From assembly GCA_013287845.1 (NCBI GenBank), contig JABDDA010000010.1, forward strand, positions 1-37,682: a stretch of DNA of 37,682 nt. The letters are read 5' to 3'. The position numbers and the translations under genes were made by a program. The notes under the pieces were generated by a model. That model ran no database searches and was not told the origin of the DNA. It was given only the letters and a program-made list of their open reading frames with translations. Position 1 is the first letter of the stretch; each line of letters starts with the position of its first letter. Source of the DNA: Gammaproteobacteria bacterium (GTDB lineage Bacteria; Pseudomonadota; Gammaproteobacteria; DSM-16500). Below are positions 17,384 to 25,110 of this stretch, piece by piece.

Positions 17384-17740
17384 ATGGATACATTAGAAAA
17401 AAAACATTGCTTACCTTGCGAAGGTGGTACAAGACCCAAAACACCCGAGCAAATTCAATACTCGTTAAAACAAATCAATACCGAATGGAAAACCACTTCA
17501 GATCAAAAACAAATTTTTCGTGATTTCCGTTTTAAAAATTATTATCAAACCATGGCATTTGTAAATGCGATTGCATGGATGGCACATTATGAAAATCATC
17601 ATCCTGATCTTGAAGTCGGTTTCAATCATTGCCTCGTGCGTTATACCACGCATGCGATTGATGGACTTTCTGATAATGATTTTATTTGCGCTGCAAAAGT
17701 CGATACTCTTTTTCAACCTTCTCAAGAGAAAAAATCATGA
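17384..17740 (+). CDS. phhB: Pterin-4a-carbinolamine dehydratase
   Basis: 118 residues, full length for the family. The active-site signature ENHHPDLEVGFNHCLVRY (71-87) holds the two catalytic His and the PD pair, followed by the later His90 and Asp93. It dehydrates 4a-hydroxytetrahydropterin so that tetrahydrobiopterin can be recycled after phenylalanine hydroxylation; family members also act as transcription co-factors. No phenylalanine hydroxylase gene lies in the window. The stop overlaps the thioesterase start by 4 bp, indicating one message. Confidence 0.92.
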   Translation: MDTLEKKHCLPCEGGTRPKTPEQIQYSLKQINTEWKTTSDQKQIFRDFRFKNYYQTMAFVNAIAWMAHYENHHPDLEVGFNHCLVRYTTHAIDGLSDNDFICAAKVDTLFQPSQEKKS

Positions 17741-18213
17741 GCGAACACGACGACGATCACCGCACATTGATTATTTCTGAAATGATGTCACCCGACATGA
17801 TTAATTATTACGGAAATGTTCACGGTGGAAATTTATTAAAGCTCTTGGATAATGTGGCGTATGCGTGTGCCGCGCGTTACTCAGGAAAATACGTCGTTAC
17901 TTTATCTGTAGATCAAGTCTTTTTCAAGGAACCGATTCATGTGGGTGAACTCGTTTCATTTTATGCCTCTGTGAATTATGTGGGGAAAACATCGATGGAA
18001 ATCGGTATTCGTGTTGTTGCTGAAAATTTAATTACACAGGGAAAACGTCATGCGATTAGCTGTTATTTTACAATGGTCGCGTTAGATGAGAATGGAAAAC
18101 CTACTCCTGTGCGACCGCTCACGATGGAAAATGAAACACAGCAGCGTCGTTATAATGATGCGGTGAAACGGAAGGAAATGCGATTGGCGTTATATAAACA
18201 AAAACATCAATAA
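17737..18213 (+). CDS. Acyl-CoA thioesterase, hotdog fold (YciA/BFIT type)
   Basis: 158 residues, beginning at the ATG at 17737 that overlaps the phhB stop. The hotdog core starts MINYYGNVHGGNLLKLLD, where the N-x-x-G-x-x-H-G-G-x-L-L-x-x-x-D pattern contains the catalytic Asp of acyl-CoA thioester hydrolases. TLSVDQVFFKEPIHVGE and the GKTSMEI strand follow, as in the YciA/ACOT family. It would cleave acyl-CoA to free acid and CoA in the cytoplasm. Its last 7 bp overlap the 3' end of the convergent serC. Confidence 0.9.
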   Translation: MSEHDDDHRTLIISEMMSPDMINYYGNVHGGNLLKLLDNVAYACAARYSGKYVVTLSVDQVFFKEPIHVGELVSFYASVNYVGKTSMEIGIRVVAENLITQGKRHAISCYFTMVALDENGKPTPVRPLTMENETQQRRYNDAVKRKEMRLALYKQKHQ

Positions 18214-19292
18214 CGCTTCGCAAACTCTTCCATAAATTCTGCCAATTGATTCACACCCTCATCCGGCATCGCATTATAAAGACTCGCACGCACCCCACCG
18301 ACTAATCGATGTCCTTTTAAATATTTCAATCCGATTTTTTTTGCTTCATCTAAAAATAATTGCGTGAGCTCTGGTGTTTCTAAATTAAAAACTACATTCA
18401 TCCACGAACGATAATCAGGATGCACGGTATTCAAATAAAAACCCTTACTTTTATCGATGATTTGATACAATTTCATCGCGCGGCGTTCATTTCTTTCTGC
18501 AAATTTTTTCACACCACCATTTTGTTTCATCCATCGCAACACTAAATTTAAGATGTACCACGAATATGTTGGTGGCGTGTTATAAAGTGAATGATGTTCT
18601 GCTGTGATTTGATAGGAATACAGTATCGGTGTTCCAGGTATTGGATCTTTAATTAAATCGTCGCGAATAATCACAACACTGATTCCCGCTTGTCCCATAT
18701 TTTTTTGCGCACCCGCATAAATAATTCCAAATTGATTCACATCCACAGGCCGCGACAAAATAAATGAAGTCATGTCAGCAACCAAAGGAACTTTTCCTGT
18801 TTGCGGCACCCATTGAAATTCGATTCCTTCAACTGTTTCATTCGGTGTGTAATGCACATAATCTGCATTCGGATTTAAAGACCATTTTGATTGAGGCGGA
18901 ACAGTAAACAATCCATTTTCTTTGATGACTTCCGCTGCAACATTGACTTCACCAAAATGTTTTGCTTCCGCTGCGGCTTTTTTCGACCACACACCGGTTT
19001 CAATATAATCGGCTTCTTTTTTTGCTGAATATAAATTCAAAGGCACCATTGAAAACTGATGCGTTGCACCGCCTGAAATAAAAAGTACGCGATAATTTTT
19101 TGGAATATTCATTAATTCACGAAGATTGGCTTCTGATTCTTCTACAATCGTCTTAAATTCAGAACCACGATGACCCAATTCCATAATCGAAACGCCCGTG
19201 CCATTCCAATCCAGCATTTCTTTTTGTGCTTGCAATAAAACTTCTTCAGGTAATACTGCGGGGCCCGCACTGAAATTAAAATTTTTACGCAT
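18207..19292 (-). CDS. serC: Phosphoserine aminotransferase
   Basis: 361 residues, class V PLP aminotransferase. It converts 3-phosphohydroxypyruvate to phosphoserine in serine synthesis and also acts in pyridoxal phosphate synthesis. NFSAGPAVLPEEV at the N-terminus is the family start; the PLP Lys is Lys197 in YAGAQKNMG, and the substrate-binding HRGSEF and GGATHQF segments are present. The ATG at 19292 was chosen over an upstream one at 19361 because AAGGAG stands 7-8 bases before it and the family begins there. It is divergent from the MarC-type gene and convergent, with a 7-bp overlap, with the thioesterase gene. Confidence 0.96.
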   Translation of the reverse strand: MRKNFNFSAGPAVLPEEVLLQAQKEMLDWNGTGVSIMELGHRGSEFKTIVEESEANLRELMNIPKNYRVLFISGGATHQFSMVPLNLYSAKKEADYIETGVWSKKAAAEAKHFGEVNVAAEVIKENGLFTVPPQSKWSLNPNADYVHYTPNETVEGIEFQWVPQTGKVPLVADMTSFILSRPVDVNQFGIIYAGAQKNMGQAGISVVIIRDDLIKDPIPGTPILYSYQITAEHHSLYNTPPTYSWYILNLVLRWMKQNGGVKKFAERNERRAMKLYQIIDKSKGFYLNTVHPDYRSWMNVVFNLETPELTQLFLDEAKKIGLKYLKGHRLVGGVRASLYNAMPDEGVNQLAEFMEEFAKRY

Positions 19293-19384
19293 TTTTTTCT
19301 CCTTCTTAGGCTGCATAACATAGCAATTATTATTTTCTTTCGCTATTATTATTCCACGCAAAAATTTAAGAACGAGAGTTTAAT

Positions 19385-20014
19385 ATGAATTCTGCAAATA
19401 TTACAAAATTTCTTGTCGAAATGATTGTCATGATGAACCCCCTCGGTTCACTTTCAATTTTTTTACAGCTAACAAAAGGCTTTGCCTACAAACGACAACG
19501 CATCATTGCACTGCATGCCTCCCTCGCCATGATTATTATCATGTTCCTCACTTTGTGGACGGGTGAACGTTTGCTTGATTTACTGGGAATTTCTTTATCT
19601 TCTTTTCGATTTGCAGGTGGAATTATTTTATTGCTGATGGGATTGTCTATGTTGCAATCGCAAGAAAGTTCTGTGAACCATTCGTCTGATGACAATGCAG
19701 CTGCACGTGAAAGTGAATCGATTGCAGTGGTCCCTGTTGCGCTTCCTTTAATTATCGGGCCGGGAGCCATTAGCACCATGATTATTACGGTGAATGATTT
19801 TTCTAGCACCGCACAAAAATTATGTTTGTCTTCTATTTGTTTGGGGCTTGCATTAAGCATGGGATTATTGCTTTATTTCGCGCAGCCAATTGCACGATTT
19901 GTGGGGGCTTCTGCGATTAAAGTGATTACGCGGATTATGGGGATGGTCATTATGTCTGTTGCTGCTGGCATGTTATCTGAAGGGTTAATCGGCTTAATTC
20001 CGGCGCTTGGATAA
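19385..20014 (+). CDS. MarC/YhgN-family inner-membrane protein
   Basis: 209 residues with six predicted membrane helices. The family features are the early MMNPLGSLSIFLQLT, the FRFAGGIILLLMGLSML segment and VPVALPLIIGPGAISTMI in the second half, an internally repeated NPxG / GPG pattern. The family (UPF0056) was once linked to multiple antibiotic resistance but that role was not upheld, and its function is unknown. GAGAG lies before the ATG. A REP-like hairpin begins at the base after its stop. Confidence 0.9.
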   Translation: MNSANITKFLVEMIVMMNPLGSLSIFLQLTKGFAYKRQRIIALHASLAMIIIMFLTLWTGERLLDLLGISLSSFRFAGGIILLLMGLSMLQSQESSVNHSSDDNAAARESESIAVVPVALPLIIGPGAISTMIITVNDFSSTAQKLCLSSICLGLALSMGLLLYFAQPIARFVGASAIKVITRIMGMVIMSVAAGMLSEGLIGLIPALG

Positions 20015-20104
20015 CCGAGCCGCGCGCGTAAGCAAGCGTGTACAAACTCTTAATCACTGAGAAGTTATTTAGAACATACACGCTTGCTGACGCGCGCGGC
20101 TCGG
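20015..20104 (+). repeat. REP-like long hairpin, copy 3
   Basis: Arms 20015-20042 and 20077-20104 pair over 28 bp with a single mismatch, the longest stem of the four copies. The loop has actgagaagttatttaga, matching the RAYT-flanking copies. It starts directly after the marC-type stop and ends 7 bp before the first PmrA-type box, so it may insulate that promoter from upstream transcription. Confidence 0.88.
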
Positions 20105-20111
20105 ATCCGTT

Positions 20112-20144
20112 CTTAATATTTCCTTAAGCTAATTTCTGTATAAT
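20112..20144 (+). promoter_or_regulatory. PmrA-type box and -10 element, promoter of first paralogue
   Basis: Half-site cTTAATATT (20112-20120), two-base spacer, half-site cTTAAgcTa (20123-20131), then TATAAT at 20139-20144. The half-sites start 11 bp apart, one helical turn. The known Legionella/Coxiella PmrA consensus is cTTAATatT-N2-cTTAATatT. The box covers the -35 region, as expected for direct activation. The start codon follows at 20170. Confidence 0.75.
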
Positions 20145-20169
20145 CTCTGAAAAATACCCGAGAAAACAC

Positions 20170-21840
20170 ATGCAAACAGCTGCCACACCTAAAAAGAAAT
20201 CTGATTCTCAAATTCTTCCTGGAAGTGAAAAAAGTTTTGCAAAATTTAAAAATGCATTGCCGATTTATTTTCACGAAAATTTTCCAAAAGATCTTTGGCC
20301 GATTATTTATTTATATCAATGGGATTTAGAACGCATACAATTACCCAAAAAACCTGTCATTGTTCGTGGTTCTTATTTTTCAAAACACCGTTTAGAAGAA
20401 TTGGATGATGTAACATATGCGGCAGACAATAGATTATTAAGAAAATATGGAATTCCTGAATCAAATTATGGAGCACGTATTGATGCATACGTTGTTCCGT
20501 TTCCTTATCCTAAGGTTGTAAACAATCTTCTTCAACAACGAAAATGGGAACTTACTATTCCACAAAAAAAATCAGACGAAAAAAAATCGCATGATGAAAA
20601 AAGTGCGTTACTTCTAAATGATGAAGCATTCGAAAGAAATACAAATACTTCTGATGAAAAACTGATTACAGAACTCGGAACAATTGCTGAACGCAATTGG
20701 GAACCGACTCATCACCCCATTGCAAACAAAGTAGTTCAATTAGTCGATGAAGCAAAAAGAAATAATAAAGAATCTGTTTCAATGATCGATATTTTAGAAG
20801 AAGAATTTCCTTTGAATGGAACAGTTCGCGTGCCTGCATATCCTCCTATTTTATTTTATGCAGGAGATCAGTCAGATCATGAAAGAGATCACTGCAATCT
20901 TTACAAATATTATTTTTACCGAATCGGATATCTTTTAAATACTGCGCTCAGTTTACTTTACCCTTTTTATATTGCATTGAAAAAAAATAATATTCATGAG
21001 TTTGATGCGGGGCTTAGTTTTTGTTTTTTAATCGCATTTGGTTTCGTAGGATATCTTCCTGCCTTCTTTCGTTTCATGTGGGAAACAAATTATTACTTTC
21101 ATTGTCATCAGATGCGTGGTGAACAATTTCGTGGTAGTTATTTTGCATTAACATCACTTAATTATTTGGGGCTGTCCATATTTTCTCTTGTAGGATTATT
21201 TTACGGATTAAGCAATCACGAATTACCTCCTCCATTACTTTATCCTTTTTTCATTAATATGCTTGAATCTGTCATCACGATAACAAGCCTTCATGCTTTT
21301 TTAAATCTTCCAAACGATTCAAATAAATTAAAACAATATCTTTCTACACTTCCTTTTTTAATACCTTTAATTATTTTTTCAGCTGCAACATTGAATGATT
21401 CTATTGGATTCTTCCAATCATTTTTTAATATGGGAATGCCTGTTGCACTTACTTTAACGCTTGTTTTTAGCTTGTTTTCACTGCCCATGAATGCACTTGC
21501 AAGTAGTCATGTTTTTGAAGAAGCGAAACAACTTTTTGGAATAAAAAAACCTGCTGTTGAATTACAAGAATATCCTGGTGAATTTACAGGGCGTCATTTA
21601 ACACGTTTGGCTTATGGTGCATTTAAAGCAACCTTGTTATACATGACAACGTCTTACTCATTACCACTTATTATCACAGCAGGATTAGTATTTTATATTC
21701 AAGGCGCATTTCCTGAAGCACTTCGTCTTTCCGCAAGTCGTCATGCATTACTCGCAATCAAACCGCGCCCGCAACCTGCAGCAGCAGACGTAAAAGAACA
21801 TCGAATTGAAATGCAACCTTTGATTGATATGAAAGTTTGA
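20170..21840 (+). CDS. Unknown multi-pass membrane protein, candidate PmrA-regulated effector (paralogue 1)
   Basis: 556 residues; no family recognised. The N-terminal ~240 residues are soluble. They begin with a helical motif, FKNALPIYFHENFPKDLWPI then IYLY (26-49), somewhat like an F-box-type LP-x-D-L-x-x-I-x-x-Y pattern (weak resemblance only), and include a Lys/Asp/Ser-rich stretch (130-165). Roughly seven membrane helices follow (about 251-270, 279-300, 323-345, 355-375, 391-410, 420-440, 485-512). The last ~70 residues, from YMTTSYSLPL to EHRIEMQPLIDMKV, are nearly the same as in the next gene. The promoter carries a PmrA-type box, so expression with virulence genes is likely in this lineage. 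The acidic C-terminal tail would suit a Dot/Icm signal (inference). ATG at 20170 gives a ~20-nt leader with only a weak ribosome site. Confidence 0.75.
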   Translation: MQTAATPKKKSDSQILPGSEKSFAKFKNALPIYFHENFPKDLWPIIYLYQWDLERIQLPKKPVIVRGSYFSKHRLEELDDVTYAADNRLLRKYGIPESNYGARIDAYVVPFPYPKVVNNLLQQRKWELTIPQKKSDEKKSHDEKSALLLNDEAFERNTNTSDEKLITELGTIAERNWEPTHHPIANKVVQLVDEAKRNNKESVSMIDILEEEFPLNGTVRVPAYPPILFYAGDQSDHERDHCNLYKYYFYRIGYLLNTALSLLYPFYIALKKNNIHEFDAGLSFCFLIAFGFVGYLPAFFRFMWETNYYFHCHQMRGEQFRGSYFALTSLNYLGLSIFSLVGLFYGLSNHELPPPLLYPFFINMLESVITITSLHAFLNLPNDSNKLKQYLSTLPFLIPLIIFSAATLNDSIGFFQSFFNMGMPVALTLTLVFSLFSLPMNALASSHVFEEAKQLFGIKKPAVELQEYPGEFTGRHLTRLAYGAFKATLLYMTTSYSLPLIITAGLVFYIQGAFPEALRLSASRHALLAIKPRPQPAAADVKEHRIEMQPLIDMKV

Positions 21841-21912
21841 ACACGAAAAGTGGAAAATTGTATCAGCTACCAAGTAATAAGCTAGAAAAATTTTTATTAA
21901 AAATTAAATTCA

Positions 21913-21945
21913 CTTAAGGTTTCCTTAATATTACTTCTCTATAAT
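21913..21945 (+). promoter_or_regulatory. PmrA-type box and -10 element, promoter of second paralogue
   Basis: Half-site cTTAAggTT (21913-21921), two-base spacer tc, half-site cTTAATATT (21924-21932), then TATAAT (21940-21945). The 11-bp phase and the 7 bp between box and -10 are exactly those of the promoter at 20112-20144, although the stronger half-site is the other one. The intervening bases differ between the two promoters, so the conservation is not just recent duplication. Confidence 0.75.
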
Positions 21946-21979
21946 GCATCTTCCTTCTTTCACGCATGGAGGAAATTCT

Positions 21980-22543
21980 ATGCAGAACCACAATAACGAA
22001 AGTTTTCAAAAATTTCGAAATGCTTTACCTTCTTATTTTCAAACTCATTTTCATCGAGACCTTTTACCGATTATTTTTTCATATTATTCTAGTTTACGTC
22101 ATATACGATTACTGACAGAACCCGCTAGTCTTAAAAATCCTTATTTAATGACTCGATTGGAAGAAAAAAATGATTTGCTTAGACTGACAGAAAATAATCA
22201 TTTTCAACAATTAGGAGTGACTCAAGCAAATATTCACTTTTGGATTCAATCTGCTCCTGAAATACAACGTTTCTTACAACGAGTGCATTCTTATCCTGAA
22301 GGTTGGATATTTAAAATTTCAAATGAAGAAAAAGAAGATGAAGAAGCACCTTTAATTAATAATGTGGCACTTGCAAGAAATGAGAGTGAAGATGAAAAAA
22401 TTATTGCAAGTTTAAAACGAGTCAGTGCACGATATTCACTCGCAAAAAAGTTACTCGTCTTTACGATGAATCAAAAAAACAAAATCTTCGATCTTTTTCT
22501 GTTATGGAAATACTTGAAGAAGAACTTCCTATCGAAAAAATAA
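21980..22543 (+). CDS. Unknown membrane protein, paralogue 2, 5' part in frame 0
   Basis: First section of the second paralogue. The ATG at 21980 follows a strong GGAGGAA by 5 bases; an ATG at 21944 overlaps the -10 element and is discounted. The start ESFQKFRNALPSYFQTHFHRD aligns with paralogue 1 from residue 22, ARNESEDEKIIASL with its NTNTSDEKLITEL. Alignment holds to about 22443, after which the frame runs 33 unrelated codons to a stop at 22543. The continuation of the homologous protein is in the -1 frame (next entry). Read across the shift, the whole gene is 21980-23619 and would give 546 residues, close to the 556 of paralogue 1. Confidence 0.65.
   Translation: MQNHNNESFQKFRNALPSYFQTHFHRDLLPIIFSYYSSLRHIRLLTEPASLKNPYLMTRLEEKNDLLRLTENNHFQQLGVTQANIHFWIQSAPEIQRFLQRVHSYPEGWIFKISNEEKEDEEAPLINNVALARNESEDEKIIASLKRVSARYSLAKKLLVFTMNQKNKIFDLFLLWKYLKKNFLSKK
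22444..22450 (+). other. dnaX-type slippery heptamer at the frame change
   Basis: A AAA AAG in the correct phase (zero-frame codons gcA AAA AAG), as in E. coli dnaX, exactly where similarity to paralogue 1 passes from frame 0 to frame -1. Slipping back one base gives A-K-K-V-T-R-L-Y-D-E-S-K-K, aligning with the paralogue's N-K-V-V-Q-L-V-D-E-A-K-R. A small stem (tcgt/acga, 22455-22466) follows 4 bases later. No strong upstream Shine-Dalgarno-like stimulator is visible. A one-base deletion in a former 7-A run would look the same. Confidence 0.55.
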
Positions 22544-23619
22544 TTCAAGCGCCTGCAACGACTCCACTTTCTTTTTTTCCTTATAATCCTTTTGATCGTA
22601 ACAGAATGAATAGCTTTCAAGGCTGTCGACTACCTTTTACTAGGCTTATTTGTGGCCTTATCTACATTACCACTGCTCTTTCTGCATTTACCCCTCTCAC
22701 TTTCACTTCGGAAAAAACAAATCATTCTTTTCTTGCCACAGCATTATTAGCATTGACGACACCAGGATATTTTTATACTGTCTACCGATTATTAAATGAA
22801 AGCAGCTATTACTATCACGAAGGAATACCTGCTCGAAATATTCGGATTAATTTACGTGGTCGAAATTTTTCAATTTCTCTTACGTCGATATTTTTTTTCA
22901 TATTGCTGAATCTACATGGCTTACCATTTGTATTTACATTATCAACTTTTATAAAAAATTCTGACGCGATTGATCATCTAATAACATCTTCAGCAGCAAC
23001 TTTTCTTCTTTTGATTGATATCGGTCTCAAATCTATTTTAGAAATGGCAAATATAAATCGTCTTTATTACAATTTTCGATCTTTAAGTTGCTTAGATATT
23101 TTGAAAGAAATAATTTATACAATTCCATTTTTAATTCCAGCTATTTTTTTCGGATATAGTACCATAAACAATTCAGCTGCTTTTTTTCAATTCATTACAA
23201 AAGTTGCATTCACGCTACCCGATTCCGCTGCAATTTCTTTTGCTATATTTTTCACACTTCTTTCATTACCTATGAATATGTTCGGTAGTCGCCAAGTTTT
23301 TGAAGACGCTAAGCAACTGACTGGAATGAGCAAACCCACTGTTGAATTGAAAGAAAATAAATATGAATTTGCAGCACGACATTTATCTCGTCTTTCTTAT
23401 GGTGTTTTTAAAAGTGCGTTATTGTATATGACAACCTCTTATTCGTTACCACTTATTATTGCAGCAGGATTAGTATGTTATATTCAAGGCGCTGCTCCTG
23501 AAAATATTCGTCTTTCATGCTCTCGATTTATATTAATGGCAATACCACGACGACAACCTGAACCAGAAATAAAAGAAGATCGAATTGAAATGCAAAATTT
23601 GATTGATATGAAAATTTAA
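22504..23619 (+). CDS. Unknown membrane protein, paralogue 2, 3' part in frame -1
   Basis: Main part of the second paralogue; in the -1 frame homology actually starts near 22447, upstream of the ATG at 22504 (MEILEEELP, matching MIDILEEEFP of paralogue 1). It contains all the membrane helices (about seven) and the conserved end: LYMTTSYSLPLII, the GLVCYIQGAAPENIRLS segment, and the tail KEDRIEMQNLIDMKI. Identity to paralogue 1 is much higher over the last ~100 residues than over the preceding loops, so the C-terminal segment is under stronger constraint or was gene-converted. No ribosome site precedes 22504, so separate initiation there is unlikely. The frame has stayed open for 371 codons, which argues that the protein is still made or that the break is recent. 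Confidence 0.65.
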   Translation: MEILEEELPIEKIIQAPATTPLSFFPYNPFDRNRMNSFQGCRLPFTRLICGLIYITTALSAFTPLTFTSEKTNHSFLATALLALTTPGYFYTVYRLLNESSYYYHEGIPARNIRINLRGRNFSISLTSIFFFILLNLHGLPFVFTLSTFIKNSDAIDHLITSSAATFLLLIDIGLKSILEMANINRLYYNFRSLSCLDILKEIIYTIPFLIPAIFFGYSTINNSAAFFQFITKVAFTLPDSAAISFAIFFTLLSLPMNMFGSRQVFEDAKQLTGMSKPTVELKENKYEFAARHLSRLSYGVFKSALLYMTTSYSLPLIIAAGLVCYIQGAAPENIRLSCSRFILMAIPRRQPEPEIKEDRIEMQNLIDMKI

Positions 23620-23624
23620 ATTCA

Positions 23625-23718
23625 TTGTCATGCCAGCGTGCTTTTAGCTGGCATCCAGTGACCTTTAAAAAGCCACTGGATGCCACCGCTCGCAAAAAAC
23701 GCTCGGCTGGCATGACAA
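23625..23718 (+). repeat. Palindromic repeat of the tgtcatgccagc type, copy A
   Basis: A ~94-bp inverted repeat whose ends are tgtcatgccag and ctggcatgaca, with an inner pair gcatccagtg / cactggatgc. It fills the gap between paralogue 2 and the convergent fumC, and its last bases touch the fumC stop. Copy B at 34447 is its reverse complement. Elements of this look are common as non-autonomous repeats in obligate or facultative intracellular bacteria. Confidence 0.8.
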
Positions 23719-25110
23719 TTATTTCGGGGCTAGCATATCTTCGGGGCGCACATATTTTTTAAATTCATCTTCAGATAAATAACCTAATGCAAGACAGGCT
23801 TCTAATAAATTGGTTCCTTCATGCCATGCTTTATGCGCAATTTCAGCTGCTTTATCGTAACCAATTTTGGGAGCAAGTGCGGTGACGAGCATTAAAGAAT
23901 TATCTAATGACGATTTAATTCTTTTTTCATCGGCTTTTAATTCTGTGATGCAATATTTTGTAAACATATGCATTCCATCTGCAAGCAATGTGACAGAATG
24001 TAAAAAATTAAAAATGATAACCGGTTTAAAAACATTTAATTCAAAGTTTCCTTGTGATCCTGCAACAGAAATAGCTGTGTCATTTCCAATGACTTGCACA
24101 GCAATCATTGTGAGTGCTTCACACTGAGTAGGATTTACTTTTCCTGGCATGATGGAAGATCCTGGTTCATTCGCAGGTAAAACTAATTCACCAAATCCTG
24201 TTCGCGGACCGGAACCTAACCATCGCACATCGTTTGCAATTTTCATAAGAGCTACAGCTAATGTTTTTAATGCACCGCTTGCAAATACAAATGCATCATT
24301 CGCAGCTAACGCTGCAAATTTATTCGGCGCGGAAATAAAAGGTTGTTTTGTAAGAGCAGCAATTTTTTCTGCAGCTAAATTTGCGAATTTAGGATGAGAA
24401 TTTAATCCTGTTCCTACAGCTGTACCACCGAGTGCTAATTCATATAATCCTGACAATGTTGATTCAATATTTTTTTTGGCAAAATCAAGTTGCGCAACAT
24501 AACCAGAAAATTCTTGTCCTAATGTGAGTGGCACTGCATCTTGCAAATGCGTGCGTCCAATTTTAATAATGTGATTAAATTCTTTTTGTTTTTTTGAAAG
24601 CGCTTCACGCAATTCATTTAACATAGGAATTAATTTATTTTTAATCGCATCAACAGCTGCAATATGCATTGCGGTTGGAAACGTATCATTTGAAGATTGC
24701 GAAAGATTCACATCATCATTCGGATGAATAGGTTTTTTACTTCCTAAAACACCTCCAGCTAATTCAATCGCACGATTTGAAATCACTTCATTTACATTCA
24801 TATTGGTTTGTGTGCCACTGCCTGTTTGCCAAATGCGTAATGGAAATTGATCATTCCATTTTCCTGCGATAATTTCATCGGCCACTTGTGAAATGAGTTT
24901 TAATTTATCTTGCGATAATAAATTCAATTCTGCATTCGTCATGGCAGCTGCTTTTTTTAATAATGCAAATGCATGAATTAATCCAAATGGCATGGTGTCA
25001 TAACCAATTTCAAAGTGTTTTAAAGAACGCTGCGTTTGCGCGCCCCAATACACATTTTCGGGCACATCTATTTTTCCTAAGCTATCAGATTCAGTGCGCA
25101 TCTTAGACAT
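23719..25110 (-). CDS. fumC: Class II fumarate hydratase
   Basis: 463 residues, full length. Converts fumarate to malate in the TCA cycle. The fumarase/aspartase signature [11 protein letters not shown] is at about residues 316-326, and [37 protein letters not shown] and [16 protein letters not shown] are present. This is the oxygen-stable, iron-free type. AGGAG precedes the ATG, and the first 8 bases overlap the end of pepN, so both are probably cotranscribed. That gene pairing is unusual. Confidence 0.97.
   Translation of the reverse strand: MSKMRTESDSLGKIDVPENVYWGAQTQRSLKHFEIGYDTMPFGLIHAFALLKKAAAMTNAELNLLSQDKLKLISQVADEIIAGKWNDQFPLRIWQTGSGTQTNMNVNEVISNRAIELAGGVLGSKKPIHPNDDVNLSQSSNDTFPTAMHIAAVDAIKNKLIPMLNELREALSKKQKEFNHIIKIGRTHLQDAVPLTLGQEFSGYVAQLDFAKKNIESTLSGLYELALGGTAVGTGLNSHPKFANLAAEKIAALTKQPFISAPNKFAALAANDAFVFASGALKTLAVALMKIANDVRWLGSGPRTGFGELVLPANEPGSSIMPGKVNPTQCEALTMIAVQVIGNDTAISVAGSQGNFELNVFKPVIIFNFLHSVTLLADGMHMFTKYCITELKADEKRIKSSLDNSLMLVTALAPKIGYDKAAEIAHKAWHEGTNLLEACLALGYLSEDEFKKYVRPEDMLAPK

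Noticed and set aside
22504-23619. Independent gene starting at the ATG at 22504
   Set aside because: No ribosome site, and homology to paralogue 1 continues upstream of the ATG in the same frame to the slippery site, so it is the 3' part of one split gene.
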